The notes under the pieces: model-generated | Databases searched by the model: none | Told to the model about the DNA's origin: nothing | Seen by the model: the letters and a program-made list of their open reading frames with translations, nothing else | Source of the DNA: Microplitis mediator | Taxonomy: Eukaryota > Arthropoda > Insecta > Hymenoptera > Braconidae | DNA: 64,000 nucleotides | Direction of reading: 5' to 3' | Assembly (NCBI RefSeq): GCF_029852145.1 | Contig: NC_079979.1 | Location: 16,999,901-17,063,900 of the forward strand | Program-made: the position numbers and the translations under genes | In this document: one piece after another, positions 35,057 to 46,167 of the stretch | Layout: each line of letters begins with the position of its first letter | Position numbering within the stretch: the first letter of the stretch is position 1

Positions 35057-35891
35057 GAATACATATCTATATATATATATATATATATAACAATAACATA
35101 AAACGTAAACATATATGTTTCCAAAAATATCTCGCGTTAAAAATGTTTTACTTTACGATTATTTACACGCACCTGCCCCGTTTATTTTGCTCGACACCTT
35201 TCACTCCTAAAAGCTTATCGCGAAATCGCGAATGAACCTTTCGACCAACTGCACTCTGTGCTTGTATACATATATGTAAATATACATGTACGTACTCACA
35301 ATATACATGATGTTGTGTAAAATTAGTTCGGCAATTTAGAAATATATACATGCAGTAAAAAAAAAATAAAAAATAAAAGTCCATCAGCATTAAATTTATG
35401 TTCGCGATTTGGGCATTGAGAAAATGAGTATTTGCAAAGAAGACACTTCTCGGACGTTTAAAGCCCTGTGGATAAAAGTTTAAACGGTGTTGGCAAACTG
35501 TTGGTGTGTATAAACGTTTTAAAATGTTAAAGAAAAAGGAGCTGAAAAGTTGAGAGAAGAAGTGAAGAAGAAGTGGAGGAACCCAGAGGATAGGGTAGTC
35601 GAGGAACAAATGAGTTCGATGAGTTACGGCTCGTCGTAAATCTCAAGCTAATGGCTGCCTAAACGCGAAACCTGCTGGCTCGACCATGAGCCTCCCCAAC
35701 GACCGAGAAATTTAATAATCCAACTAATGGGACCCGGCACAAGCTTATCGGGCATGATGTCTAAAACACTACACTAGTGAATCGTGTATACACAGAACAA
35801 TTAAATAAAATATGTTTTATTTAAAACTACTATTCCCTGTTTACTATCACTTAATTACACGGGGTATCAGTCGTACAATATATGTGTTGTA
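35057..35891. other. Unique sequence, no supported gene
   Basis: TA microsatellite at about 35071-35090. A 148-codon minus-strand ORF (35163-35609) has long hydrophobic and low-complexity phenylalanine runs from T-rich DNA and is not convincing. Confidence 0.4.
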
Positions 35892-36831
35892 CACTGTAAA
35901 AAAAATTGTTTGAATTTTCAAAGATTGTATATAACGCAATAAACACATACATTCGTGCTTGAAATTTCATTACTAATTTCATATAGAATTTAAAATACAC
36001 GTTTTTGAATTTTCAAATTAACACTTTGGATTTTTAAATACTTTTTGTTGAATTTTTAAATAGGGGAGGGAGGGGCAAAAGGGGGTACTTAAGGAAATAC
36101 CAAGTTTTCGAGGACTCCAATACGCTAAATCTTTTTTTTTTTTTAATGATATTCAAAGTAAATAGACGAAATTTTCAGTTACCGTTGAAAAAAAAAATTT
36201 TTCATTTCTGCGGACAAAGTGGGGTACCCCCTAAAAAAGGTTAAAAAAAAAATTTCTGGATTTTAAACGAATTTGATAAAGTTGAATTTTTTTGTAAGTA
36301 ATTTACATGAAGAAAAATTATATTTTACATGTTTATTGGAGACAAAAGAAAAAAAAACTTTTTAACAGTTTTTATCATAAAACAAACGTCATTAATATTT
36401 TTCAACTGACAATTGATTTTTGAAAAAGTTTACCAAAAAAAATTCAAAGTGACGCTTAATTATATTTACAGAAGTGATTTTGGAATGTTTAAAAACCATT
36501 CAAAATATAAACTTTTCGGGGTACCCCGTTTTGCCTACCCTACCCCCTTTTGCCCCCCCTTAAGTATTAATGAAATTTCAAATAGAATTTTTAAAATTCA
36601 ATATATGTTTTATAATTTTCAATACTTGCTTTGAAAATTTAAAAATCGAGTATAAATTTTAAGTACGTTTATTAAAATTCATATTTTTTTTCTTAATTTT
36701 GAATACCAGCTTGATTATTAAATTACGTATATTAAATTTAAAGCTTTTTTCATTGAAAATACAATTCAAATATCTAGTTATGAAAATTCAATTCTTTCTG
36801 TATTGTAATTTTAAAATTATTTTTAACAGTG
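35892..36831 (+). mobile_element. Family Q element, hosting family D
   Basis: Ends CACTGTAAAAAAAATTG and TTTTTAACAGTG, each with TA outside (35890-35891, 36832-36833). The interior outside the insertion is reiterated GAATTTTTAAA / AATTTTCAAA words. A complete D element occupies 36063-36560. Q shares its terminal 11 bases with families B and F but has a different interior. Confidence 0.7.
36063..36560 (+). mobile_element. Family D MITE, complete, nested in Q
   Basis: Inverted G-rich ends: GGGGAGGGAGGGGCAAAAGG at left, CCCCCTTTTGCCCCCC at right, flanked by TA. Second-tier repeats GGGGTACCCC lie inside both ends. The middle is unique to the family (GTTTATTGGAGACAAAAG, GGAATGTTTAAAAACCATTC) and conserved in the copies at 45434 and 62446, where a recurrent small ORF in all three is simply this conserved DNA. 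Confidence 0.85.
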
Positions 36832-36833
36832 TA

Positions 36834-37950
36834 GCAAAATCTATCAATGGTTAAGGTGAATAGTATATTGACTGAAATATTTAATAGTTTGCGTATACAT
36901 TTCTCTCATCTTTGTTCTCGATCGCACCGCCTCCGCAAAACTGGTCGCAATAAATATACCGGCATATTTCGGAAACCGTCCGCCTTTTAATGGCCCTCTT
37001 ACACCGTTATTAAATTATAAATTATGACAATCTTGTCTCGCATTTAATGAACCTGACGTTTTTAACCGATCGTTCAATATCGTTCGTCCGACACCTAAAA
37101 TGCCTAAGGGGTCCGGTTAATTTTATCGAGATATTCTGGAATAAGAATTTGATGATCTTGAGCATGGGTTTCTCGGATAAGATAAACCGATGTACTGACC
37201 ATGATAGTCGACAATTAAACTTGTTTGTGAATTTCAATGGACGTTTTATCAAAACCGTAAATTGTTAAATTAACAAAAAATATATTATATAGTTTTACGT
37301 GAACGTGTTTAATAGTTGCTTTTACGACACGCCAGCAATATTATGTCTGTTGAACTTTACGATTTCGTAGGGGAACCAAAAAAAATCTTAACCCAATATA
37401 ATCTCAAGATGCGCGGGCCCTTCCCTTCCCACGTGGGCCTCCCGTCGCTTTATTAGTCGTCAATTGTTTGTTCAACATTCCCAAAAAGATCCGTAAATGC
37501 TACGTCCTCTGATTTACTGCCGGGCTTCTTTTATTTGTCTCACATTATCTTCCCCAAAGAATCCGAACAAAAAATAATCACGTATACAAGTTGCGCTGCA
37601 TTTACTATCGATACTCACTCGAGAGATCTCTCAGATCCTCAGTTCCATCCATATTCTGCTAATACTGGATACTGGTCAACTTAAGGCAGTATAACTCCTG
37701 TAAGATAATAATGTATTGTGAAGTTGAAGCTTTTTTTTATATATAATTTACCGACAGTTGTATACTTACTCGTGCGTTTATGAGTGCCGAGGACCGTAAA
37801 AAGTTGTTAAGGAGAAACAACTTTAAAAGCTACCAAGTGTAATGTCGTCACACAAGTGAGAATTATTTTTTTGTTCATCTTCACGTTGAAAAGATAATCC
37901 GAGCTACTATATGCTTCCCTCTGGGAGTTTAACTTCTGTGAATTCTGAAA
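36834..37950. other. Unique sequence, no supported gene
   Basis: ORFs at 37022-37252 (minus) and 37047-37268 (plus) overlap antiparallel and lack signals. Nothing else recognised. Confidence 0.4.
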
Positions 37951-38187
37951 ACGTATTAAAGAAGCGTTTATAACATTGATGAGGTTCAGAAAAAAAAGCA
38001 ATGATAGTAATATAAAATATATAAAAAGACACTAACTCGTATGCTCATCGTGGATCTTTAGTCAAGTTCACGGTTCCACGAAAAGCTTTTCTTCTGAATC
38101 GGATCCAGGATGGACGAGCAAATCGATCTTTCATGAGAATCACGTTGGTCGGCTCTTGTTTACATATATCTCTTGGTCGCGACCGCA
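37951..38187 (+). repeat. Direct duplication, copy 1 (about 237 bp)
   Basis: From CGTATTAAAGAAGCG to TTGGTCGCGACCG, repeated at 39220-39453 with only a few differences by eye (for example GACGAGCAAATC versus GACGGGCAAATC). The sequence is not itself a recognised element and lacks TG...CA ends, so it is unlikely to be an LTR. Confidence 0.85.
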
Positions 38188-38192
38188 CTCAG

Positions 38193-39182
38193 AGAAAAAA
38201 AGTTAGTCAAATCAACTAGTTTAAAGACAACAAGTCAGTTTGATACTTAGGACTTGGTTCAGGTAGTTGTTTCAACTATTTACTATATTAATATAGACTA
38301 CAAAAATTTTGTTGTGGCAACTAGCTCTGATACTAGTATTAGGAACAAAAGTATAGTTAGCTTTTACTACTGATCTTTCATAGTAAATGTAACTGTACAA
38401 GTACCCGGGTCAAAAATAAAACTTGATTTAGACTTGGTTTACCAAGCCGAAATTTGAAACCGTTTTTCACAAGACAAACTCGACTTTTTTTACGGAGGTA
38501 TGAAATATATTAAGTTTTCGCCTTGGTTTAGACTTAACTGGCTTTTACTTAGTCACGATTAAAGACGAAAAAGTTGAAATCAAGTCGAAATTGACTTTGT
38601 TTAGACTTATTCGACTTAAATTTTAAGACGAAAAAGTCAAGATCAAGTCGAAATTGACTTGGTTTAGACTTATTCGACTCAAAATGTAAGGCGAAAAAGT
38701 CTAAATCAAGTCGAAACTGACTTGATGTAGACTTATTCGACTTAAATTATAAGTCGAAAAAGTCAGAACTAAGGTGAAATAATTTTTATATATTAAGGCG
38801 AAAGTAAGGCGAATAAATGACTTTTTTTCGACTTGGTTTAGCAAATCAAAAGTAATGTGAATGACTATCGTGCTCAAAGTAAAGACGAATAAGTTGAAAC
38901 TAAGATGAAAAAAGTTCAAAAAGTTGAAAAAAATTAAATTTAAGTCGAAAAAGTCGAGATCTTATCAAAAAATCGTCGGCAAATCGATAACTTCAAAAGA
39001 AACTAAGGCGAAGCGAGTCTGAATCAAGTTTTATTTTTAACCCGGGGTGCAAGGAACAAAAGTATAGTTAGCTTTTACTACTGATCTTTCATAGTAAATG
39101 TAACTATGCAAGTATAGTTAGATTACGTAATCTATTTAGTTAATTGTACCATAGTTATCGGAACTACTATTTTTTGTTCTGG
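38193..39182 (+). mobile_element. Family L element containing K copy 3
   Basis: Imperfect inverted ends CAGAGAAAAAAAGTTAGT and ACTACTATTTTTTGTTCTG. A 62 bp internal segment (AGGAACAAAAGTATAGTTAG...) occurs directly before and directly after the K element. The whole lies between the two copies of the 237 bp host duplication. Confidence 0.55.
38404..39046 (+). mobile_element. Family K element, copy 3
   Basis: Ends CCCGGGTCAAAAATAAAAC and GTTTTATTTTTAACCCGGG. The interior is about 600 bp of reiterated AAGTCGAAATTGACTTGG and TAGACTTATTCGACTTAAA words in both orientations, the word content starting just inside the ends (ACTTGATTTAGACTTGG). Confidence 0.75.
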
Positions 39183-39219
39183 TAGCATTCAAGTCCTCTT
39201 AAAATGATAATAAATTTAA

Positions 39220-39453
39220 ACGTATTAAAGAAGCGTTTATAACATTGATGAGGTTCGAAAAAAAAACCAATGATAGTAATATAAAATATGTAAAAAGACA
39301 CTAACTCGTATGCTCATCGTGGATCTTTAGTCAAGTTCACGGTTCCACGAAAAGCTTTTCTTCTGAATCGGATCCAGGATGGACGGGCAAATCGATCTTT
39401 CATGAGAATCACGTTGGTCGGCTCTTGTTTACATATATCTCTTGGTCGCGACC
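39220..39453 (+). repeat. Direct duplication, copy 2
   Basis: Same sequence and orientation as 37951-38187. Followed by unique sequence (GCGTGGAATCCGAAA), whereas copy 1 is followed by family L. Confidence 0.85.
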
Positions 39454-40504
39454 GGCGTGGAATCCGAAATTTATCGGTTCTGCAACCTTATACATTAGCG
39501 ATGTTTTTTTTTCAATCGAATTTATTTATTGATTCTGAAAACTCGTGTCTCATTGTATTATCGACCGTGAGGATCATAAAGTCAGTCATAGATACACTAT
39601 CAGTTAATTTAATTAATTTATCAAAGATGACTTTTGTTGAAGCATTAAAAACCTGGTGTCAGTTTGAATTAAAGATTTTAAGAGACAGAGGACCACCAGG
39701 TATATTATATATATAGATTACTAAAATTCTCTCACGACCTTCATTGAAGATCTAAAACGCTCTGTCTAGATTGATTTTGTTATAATTTAATCCAGGTGTG
39801 TCTGCTCTCTCAAGTGCACGAGACGTCTATTTGCGACATCATTCACCAGCAATCATCGGACATAAGTCCAATAAGGGACATAAAGAAAAATCTAAGTTTC
39901 CTTTTGTCAGGCAATCGACGTGTAGATTGACTCGGTATTTATTGATGAATAGGAGTAAAAGTGTCATGATGTACTCGTAAAAGTCGTGTTAGGAATAGAC
40001 AACAATATAGACACCTATATAAGCATTTTTCGAGCTCGCTGAGCATCATAATGTGCCCATGACGTTTCAATTGATTCCTGCGGAAATTCATAAAAACCGC
40101 AAAGAATATATTATTTTCATATACAACACACGGTCGAAAAGTCACCCGAGAAATATGTGAAATACAAATCGACTGCTAAGTCTCGCTACATCTGTCCATA
40201 ACCATATGAATACAATACACTCTCAAAATATTTATTTTCCCGTTGTAATCTTTCGTACGCTCGGCTGCCCACTGCCAATAGTACCCGGCAATATTGTTTA
40301 AAAATAACTATATATGGATATACACGTTTATAAATTTGTAGTTTGACTTTGGAAGTAAGTTAAGAGTCTCTATAGCAGATCTCAAGAAAAATACTTGTAG
40401 AAAATAAAAAAAATACAGATTTTATTTTCTGATTTGATTCTTTTCTTCATCTCTACCAAAGATTGAAGATACCGGAGGATAATTCCCGTGGAATAAAATT
40501 TTCT
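39454..40504. other. Unique sequence, no supported gene
   Basis: An ORF at 39402-39716 begins inside the duplication and has no motif. Nothing else recognised. Confidence 0.4.
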
Positions 40505-40603
40505 GATCAAAAATAATATTTTTTAAAAATTTGTACAGTAAAATTTGAGTCTTCAATTCGTAATGAAAAATATTTTTTGCGCCAAGAAATCCTTTTTTTC
40601 TGT
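40505..40603 (+). mobile_element. Family E, right-end fragment
   Basis: Ends TTGCGCCAAGAAATCC, a T run and CTGTG followed by TA. Upstream half is eroded. Confidence 0.55.
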
Positions 40604-40616
40604 GTAAGAAAAAATT

Positions 40617-40832
40617 CTAATGAACTTCGAAAGTTTGAACTTTTACACTTTGAATTTGGAAATTTGAACTTTGGCAATTTGAACTTTGAATAATTTAGTA
40701 TTTCTTTCATCAAAAATAATTTTCTTTTTATATAATTATTTTTTTATTCATTCATTCATCATCATCAACATAATAAAAGTTCAAATTGCGATAGTTCAAA
40801 TTGGTAAAGTTCAATTTTCAAAGTTCATTAAG
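40617..40832 (+). mobile_element. Family M MITE, copy 2
   Basis: Left end CTAATGAACTTCGAAAGTTTG, right end TTTTCAAAGTTCATTAAG; interior TTTGAACTTT words and ATTTCTTTCATCAAAAATAA shared with 25849-26108. Confidence 0.7.
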
Positions 40833-41952
40833 TCGGTCACCAGTTTCCAAATCATTCAAAAAATTTTGAATTATTCATAAGTTTTCTAATTATTCAAAAA
40901 TTTTATTTTAAACTACTTAAAATTTTGATATTTTTTTCAATAATTATAATTTGTTATAGAACTTAGACCCAAATTTACGCGATAATTCGAAAAGTTACGA
41001 ATAATTTGAGTTTATAAAATTATTAGACTATAATTTCAAAACCGTAAATTATTTGATAGAAAAAATATGTAATGTTTAAATAATATTTTAAAGAAAGACA
41101 ATCAATAGTTAGAAACATGTATTGTGTTGTTAGATGTTTGTAATTTTATTATTAGACTTCTAATAGTACATGACAGGAATATAATTTCATTGGCAGACCA
41201 CCATGTTGACATCATCAAGTATTGAGTAGATATTTTTATTTCCTCTTTATTTATCCTTTATTCATCATATATACATATACATATATACTTTTTGTTAAAA
41301 TTTTATTGCTTTACTGACTAGTTGTATTGTACAACGTGAATTCTCAATGCGTAATCGTGTATAGAGAATAAGTCAGAGGAGTTGAAGCTTAGCTACTAAA
41401 TAATCAAGATGCTAACACGCTAGCTCGCGCATCAAAAGCGGCGAAATGCTCGTAATGCACACCGCAGTTTCAACTTGACTCAATAAGCGAGTTAAAGCTT
41501 CACTTGGTGATGTCAGGATGCCTGCACGCTTCGTTGCCGTCATAACCAATTCAACAAAGACCAATCCAACATTACTAACTTTATTTTTACCCTACTCAGC
41601 TCGTGCCAAAATACCTATGGTTAAATTTCATTACTGTCAATTAATATCATTATTGTTCACAAAAATAATTCGTACTATCGTAAGTACACGCAGTAAAAAA
41701 TAATTCGTCAGAAGTGTAAAAAAAAGCGAGTGTTTTGAGTTAAGAAAGCATTTTGGAAGTCGAACGTTTTTGGGAACCAAGTCAAAATTTTCTTGAGCCA
41801 AGAAAATTCGTTTTGGTCATCAGAGGAGATTTCTACTTTATCTGAGAAAATTGAGACTTTAAAAAAAATTTTATTAGATCAAAAATATTTACTTTCAGTC
41901 GGGAATTTTTTTTCTGAGTGAAAGCTCGAGTTATTGCACACTTCTACTCATA
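40833..41952. other. AT-rich sequence with possible old family E remnant
   Basis: 41710-41925 has GTCAAAATTTTCTTGAGCC, AGAAAATTCG and a TTTTTTCTGAGTG end, suggesting a decayed E copy. Remainder is unique. No gene supported. Confidence 0.35.
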
Positions 41953-42487
41953 CAAAAAAAAGAATCGGCCCATTAGTAGGTCGTGAATGGCTGTCAATTT
42001 TGAAGCATTGGCCGAAGATCGGCTAAATATCGGATGATAACGGTATGCCAAGCATTGGCCAATCTTCGCAATTAATCATCGGCCAAAGCTTGGTATCAAG
42101 AGCACTCGATCAAACCGTTGGCCAACGAACGGCGGTTAATTGTGCGCCGTTTTTATAAGCAAAAAGACGGCTGCCAATGATTCACCATTTAAATATAGTG
42201 GAAACCTAAACATTCAAAGGTGCAAATAACCTTCTCAATAAGACAATTTATACATAAATTGAGAAAAATATAGATAGCCCGAACTGGGAATCGAAGCCAG
42301 ACCAATTCGGTATCGAGCCGAGTGCTTTACCAGTTGAGCTATCCGGCACTATACTATATTCCGTTCAATTTGATTCACCATGCACGGGCCAGTATAGTGA
42401 GCCATTTATTGGCCAATGATTGCAAACTAGGCATCAGCCGATCTATGGGAAAATTTCTAAGCTCGGCGACTTTGTATGGATAATAGC
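41953..42487 (-). mobile_element. Family G element split by a SINE
   Basis: Reverse-orientation match to 30426-30750, interrupted by family S at 42189-42370. Word content TTGGCC and GGCCGA as in copy 1. Confidence 0.8.
42178..42381 (-). mobile_element. tRNA-derived SINE (family S) with 11 bp target duplication
   Basis: The inserted DNA is 42189-42370 (182 bp), flanked by TGATTCACCAT at 42178-42188 and 42371-42381. The homologous family G copy at 30522-30538 has this word once with nothing inserted, so the empty site is known. On the minus strand it runs from a short leader through a tRNA-like head (complement 42277-42348, A box TAGCTCAACTGG, B box GCTTCGATTCC with one mismatch) to a tail ending CCACTATATTTAA. 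Confidence 0.9.
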
Positions 42488-43253
42488 AATTCGTTGATTG
42501 TTAGCCGCAAATAAAAACTATTTGTCCATTTTGGTGTTAGAGTACAATCGCAATAAATATGGAGACACGAAAATACTTAGACCAGAGTGGACATACATTT
42601 ATAACGTGTGTCCCAGGCACGCGGCATCATCGTCCATAAATAATGCATACGTTATTCCGTGTCTTGAGCTGTAATTTGATTGCGGAGGCGTCGGTTTAAA
42701 AGTTTGGCGTAGTCCCCTCACGACACCTCTTCATTCCCCAGCTTACTCACTCTACTCTTTTAGTTGGTTTCTTCGGTTGTTGTAGCAGTATGGTGTTAAA
42801 AAACAAAACATGTGTGTATTATATGTATTTATGTATTGTTGATTGTGGATGAGAGGAGCCATGCCAGCTAATGTTGTATTAAGATTCTTCTTGTTATGTG
42901 TATATGTGGTATATAACACAGGACAGAAAACGTACTCGGGCCGACACGAACGGCGAGAAGTTGGAGAGGAAAGGCTATCGCAAGGGACAATCACACCATT
43001 GTTGCTCGACCGAGGAGCGAGTGTACCTATATAATTAACGATACGATCTTGAAGAATTATTCATTTACGACTGATCGTGGAGTAGGAATACATATACAAA
43101 TAACCATCTTAAAAGTTTGACTCTCAATAATAATTATCGACAAACGATTATTATTGCCGGATGTGGAAAATATGCTTCGATTGGCTGTTACTTTACAAGA
43201 CTATTCTACAGAATATATGTGTATACGTGTATGTATATGTCTACACACGTCTG
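42488..43253. other. Unique sequence, no supported gene
   Basis: Overlapping antiparallel ORFs at 42752-42994 and 42843-43034 are unconvincing. Nothing else recognised. Confidence 0.4.
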
Positions 43254-43693
43254 CACGGAGAAATTATTTTCGGTTGAAATAAGATGGTGTCGTAGTAAAG
43301 CCGGACCGTGTTGGCCATCTGACGGAAACTAAAATGAACACATGCAAAAATTGCTATGACCATAGTAAAATTTCTAATGGTTACAGTAACTTGCTATTCA
43401 TGGAGAGAAATGTCAAGTGAATATTCCTATGGAAGCATAGTAATAATTACATTACTCTATAGTTTGTATAAGCAGTCACATAAGAGCGGCGTGACACAAA
43501 CTATAGGGTATGTAATTATTACTATGCTGTATAGACATATTTACTTGACAATTTTCTCCGTGTAGAATAGTAGTAAATTTGACTATGGCCATAGTAATTT
43601 TTCGATGGGTTTATTTCAAGTTCTGCAGGTGGCCAACATGACCCGGCTTTACTATGACACCGTAGCATTTAAAACAAAAATAATTTCTGTGTG
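43254..43693 (+). mobile_element. Family H element, unit 1 of a tandem trimer
   Basis: Left end CACGGAGAAATTATTTTCGG; inner landmarks GTAGTAAAGCCGGACC, GGCCATCTGACGGAAA, CTATGACCATAGTAAAA, then the inverse set GGTGGCCAACATG, CCCGGCTTTACTATG and right end AAAATAATTTCTGTGTG. Contains nested element J at 43399-43562. Confidence 0.8.
43399..43562 (+). mobile_element. Element J, 164 bp MITE nested in H unit 1
   Basis: Inverted ends CATGGAGAGAAATGTCAAGT and ACTTGACAATTTTCTCCGTG, with inner inverted repeat ATAGTAATAATTACAT / ATGTAATTATTACTAT. H unit 2 shows the uninterrupted site (TTGCTATAGAATAG); the flank is TT on the left and TA on the right, fitting a TA duplication with one mutation. Confidence 0.8.
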
Positions 43694-44083
43694 TATGTCA
43701 GAGTAAGCCCGGACCACGTTGGCCATCTGACGGAAATTAAAATAAACACATGAAAAAATTGCTATGACCATAGTAAAATTTTCAATGGTTACAATAATTT
43801 GCTATAGAATAGTAGTAAATTTGACTATGGCCATAGTAATTTTTCAATGGGTTTATTTCAAGTTCTACAGGTGGCCAACATGGCCCGGCTTTACTATCCC
43901 TGTTTAGAAAATCTCATAGAATCCTATAGATTCTCCTACATTCTTATAGAGCTTTTATAAGAATGAATGAGTTCTATGAGGTGCTATAGTTAAGTATAGG
44001 TCCTTATACATACAGCTATAAGAATCGGATTTTTTAAGCAGGGATGACACCGTAGCATTTAAAACAAGAATAATTTCTTTGTG
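43694..44083 (+). mobile_element. Family H element, unit 2, hosting element I
   Basis: Begins without the outer left end (GTCAGAGTAAGCCCGGACC) and ends with the full right end (AATAATTTCTTTGTG). Interrupted by element I at 43898-44043. Confidence 0.75.
43898..44043 (+). mobile_element. Element I, 146 bp MITE nested in H unit 2
   Basis: Inverted ends CCCTGTTTAGAAAATC and GATTTTTTAAGCAGGG, interior ATAGATTC/CTATAAG words. AT flanks both sides, and removal of the insert plus one AT restores the family word TTTACTATGACACC exactly as in unit 1. Confidence 0.85.
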
Positions 44084-44324
44084 TACGCCCGAGTAAACCC
44101 GGACCACGTTCGCCATCTGGCGGAAATTGAAATAAACACATGGAAAAATTGCTATGATCACAGTAGAGTTTCCTATGGTTGCAGTGATTTGCTATATAAC
44201 AGTTGTAAATTTTACTATGGCCAACTTTGCCATGTGTTCATTTCAATTTCCCTCAGACGACTAACATGGTCCGGATTTACTATGACACCACAGCATTTAA
44301 AACGCGAATAATTTCTCCATGTAG
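44084..44324 (+). mobile_element. Family H element, unit 3
   Basis: Uninterrupted third unit: CGAGTAAACCCGGACC to AATAATTTCTCCATG. More diverged inside than units 1 and 2 are from each other. Confidence 0.75.
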
Positions 44325-45307
44325 TATAGCTTTTATTTATTTGAAAGCTATATTACATTAGTTAATATTACTGTCGAATAGTTGTTCTAAACAGAATAGA
44401 AAGGGCAAACTCCTCCGTTGGCAACATTGGTCACACCTCGGGCGTATTTTACGAAGCGTCACATTTCAACTTCGCTACAAGCGGTTTGTTTATAGTAGCT
44501 GTGTGATTACCATGGAGAACCCCCTTGTCTTATATGAGCAAACCAGCAGAACACATACATGCACACTAAAGAGTTACATACGTGAATAGCCGCAGTGGAT
44601 GATCAATCGACGGGTTTCCAGGTATAAATCCTATAGGTTTGCCAGCTCGTCGATACCCAACTCGTTCTCCTGAGGTCTTGAGTAGCAGAGTGAGTCCATT
44701 GTCCCTGTGATTAATAAGCCATTCGTAAAACAAAGCAGTCACAGTACTAAAAACGTACAACCAACACGACTTGCTTACTTTTTCTCTCATCACTTTAAAT
44801 TTCTATCGACAAATTTACCTGCAATATTTTATGAATATATATGTGGATTTTATTTTTCATTTTTTCATGACATTTATCGTGATTGTATGACTTAATTATA
44901 GTACTGATGATTTAAATATTACGATGTATTATGTGTACATATACCTCTGCATTATAATTTTTTAAAAGAAATAAATTACACGTCTGCATACAATGTATTC
45001 ATATGGTAAATATAATAATCATAATAATTGTTTTTAAAGCTAAAATTGTTTCTGTATCCTTGGTTTACTGTATATATGCAATAATGTGCTGGTGAAACCG
45101 CAAACCTGAGCTAAGAACTCGCTCAAACCACCCACTCGAGAGCATAATCGGCTTGCGTGTGAAATAATAGTCCAACGACCGCTCTGTATCTCGATCCTAT
45201 TATCTCGTAATTAATAGTCTATTAGTACGCTCTGTTTTGTGCCACTTTCTTCGCTATATTTATACTGTAAAAAATAATCCAAGATTTATTCCCGAAAAAT
45301 TAAGCAT
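44325..45307. other. Unique sequence, no supported gene
   Basis: No element copy or splice-bounded ORF recognised. Confidence 0.4.
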
Positions 45308-45955
45308 CGATATTATGAACCTCAAGTCAGCAGACGTCTGATAATTTTTTGGATATTTTTGAAAAGGATAAATTATAATAAATAAAATATTTCAAAAAAT
45401 TGCACTTATAGATTTTTCAATTTTCTACATGTGTAGGGGGAGGAGGGGGGCAAAAGGGGGTAGGGTAGGCAAAACGGGGTACCCCCGAAATTTGATAAAA
45501 AAAAATTTTCATATTTTAAATGGTTTTTAAACATTCCAAAACTACTTCTGTAAATATAATTAAGCGTCACTTTGAATTTTTTTTGGTAAACTTTTTCAAA
45601 AATCAATTGTCAATTGAAAAATATTAATGACGTTTGTTTTATGATAAAAACTGTCAAAAAGTTTTTTCTTTTTTTGTCTCCAATAAACATGTAAGATATA
45701 ATTTTTCTTCATGTAAATTACTTACAAAAAAATTCAACTTAATCAAATTCGTTTAAAATCCAGAATTTTTTTTTTTTTACCTTTGCCCGCAGAAATGAAA
45801 AATTTTTTTTTTCAACGGTAACTGAAAATTTCTTCTATTTACTTTGAATATCATTAAAAAAAAAGATTTAGCATATTTAAGTCCTCGAAAACTTGGTATT
45901 TCCTTAAGTACCCCCTTTTGCCCCTCCCTCCCCTATATTTTTAGTTGTTTTTTTT
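45308..45955 (+). mobile_element. Family A MITE split by family D and truncated by family C
   Basis: Left half (CCTCAAGTCAGCAGACGTC ... TTTTCTACATGTGTA) ends at 45433; a little right-half sequence (TATTTTTAGTTGTTTTTTTT) resumes at 45934 and is cut by the family C head at 45956. The terminal right repeat is absent. Confidence 0.7.
45434..45933 (-). mobile_element. Family D MITE, complete, nested in family A
   Basis: 500 bp from GGGGGAGGAGGGGGGCAAAAG to CCCCTCCCTCCCC, flanked by TA on both sides (45432-45433, 45934-45935). Interior matches the copy at 36063 in reverse. Confidence 0.85.
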
Positions 45956-46160
45956 AACTTCCCGCTAAGAAAATTGAAAATTTTCAAAAATTTTTGAAGT
46001 CATTGGTTTCGGTTCGATTTTCGACAATCGAATTTTACTTTTATGTGCTAGCGTTATTATAGAAGACTTCTCTGAAAATCCTCAAGGAGCTCGAAAACAG
46101 CAGGAAGCTTTGAGGCTGGCCCACAGGCTCAACCATTAGACAAAGTTTTTTTTTTTGTAA
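45956..46160 (+). mobile_element. Family C element, short copy
   Basis: Head AACTTCCCGCTAAG, short middle, tail AGGAGCTCGAAAACAGC, GGCTGGCCCACAGGCTC and a T run. It lacks the minisatellite unit and the microsatellite. Confidence 0.7.
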
Positions 46161-46167
46161 TTGGAGA

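Noticed and set aside
35163..35609. 148-codon minus-strand ORF with hydrophobic segments
   Set aside because: Hydrophobicity comes from phenylalanine codons in T-rich DNA; no start context or conserved motif.
37951..39453. LTR retrotransposon with 237 bp LTRs
   Set aside because: The direct repeats lack TG...CA ends, there is no primer-binding site or polypurine tract, and the internal DNA is inverted-repeat element sequence.
42277..42348. Functional tRNA gene on the minus strand
   Set aside because: The cloverleaf is the head of a SINE with target duplication and shared tail; the acceptor stem is mismatched and the B box is mutated.
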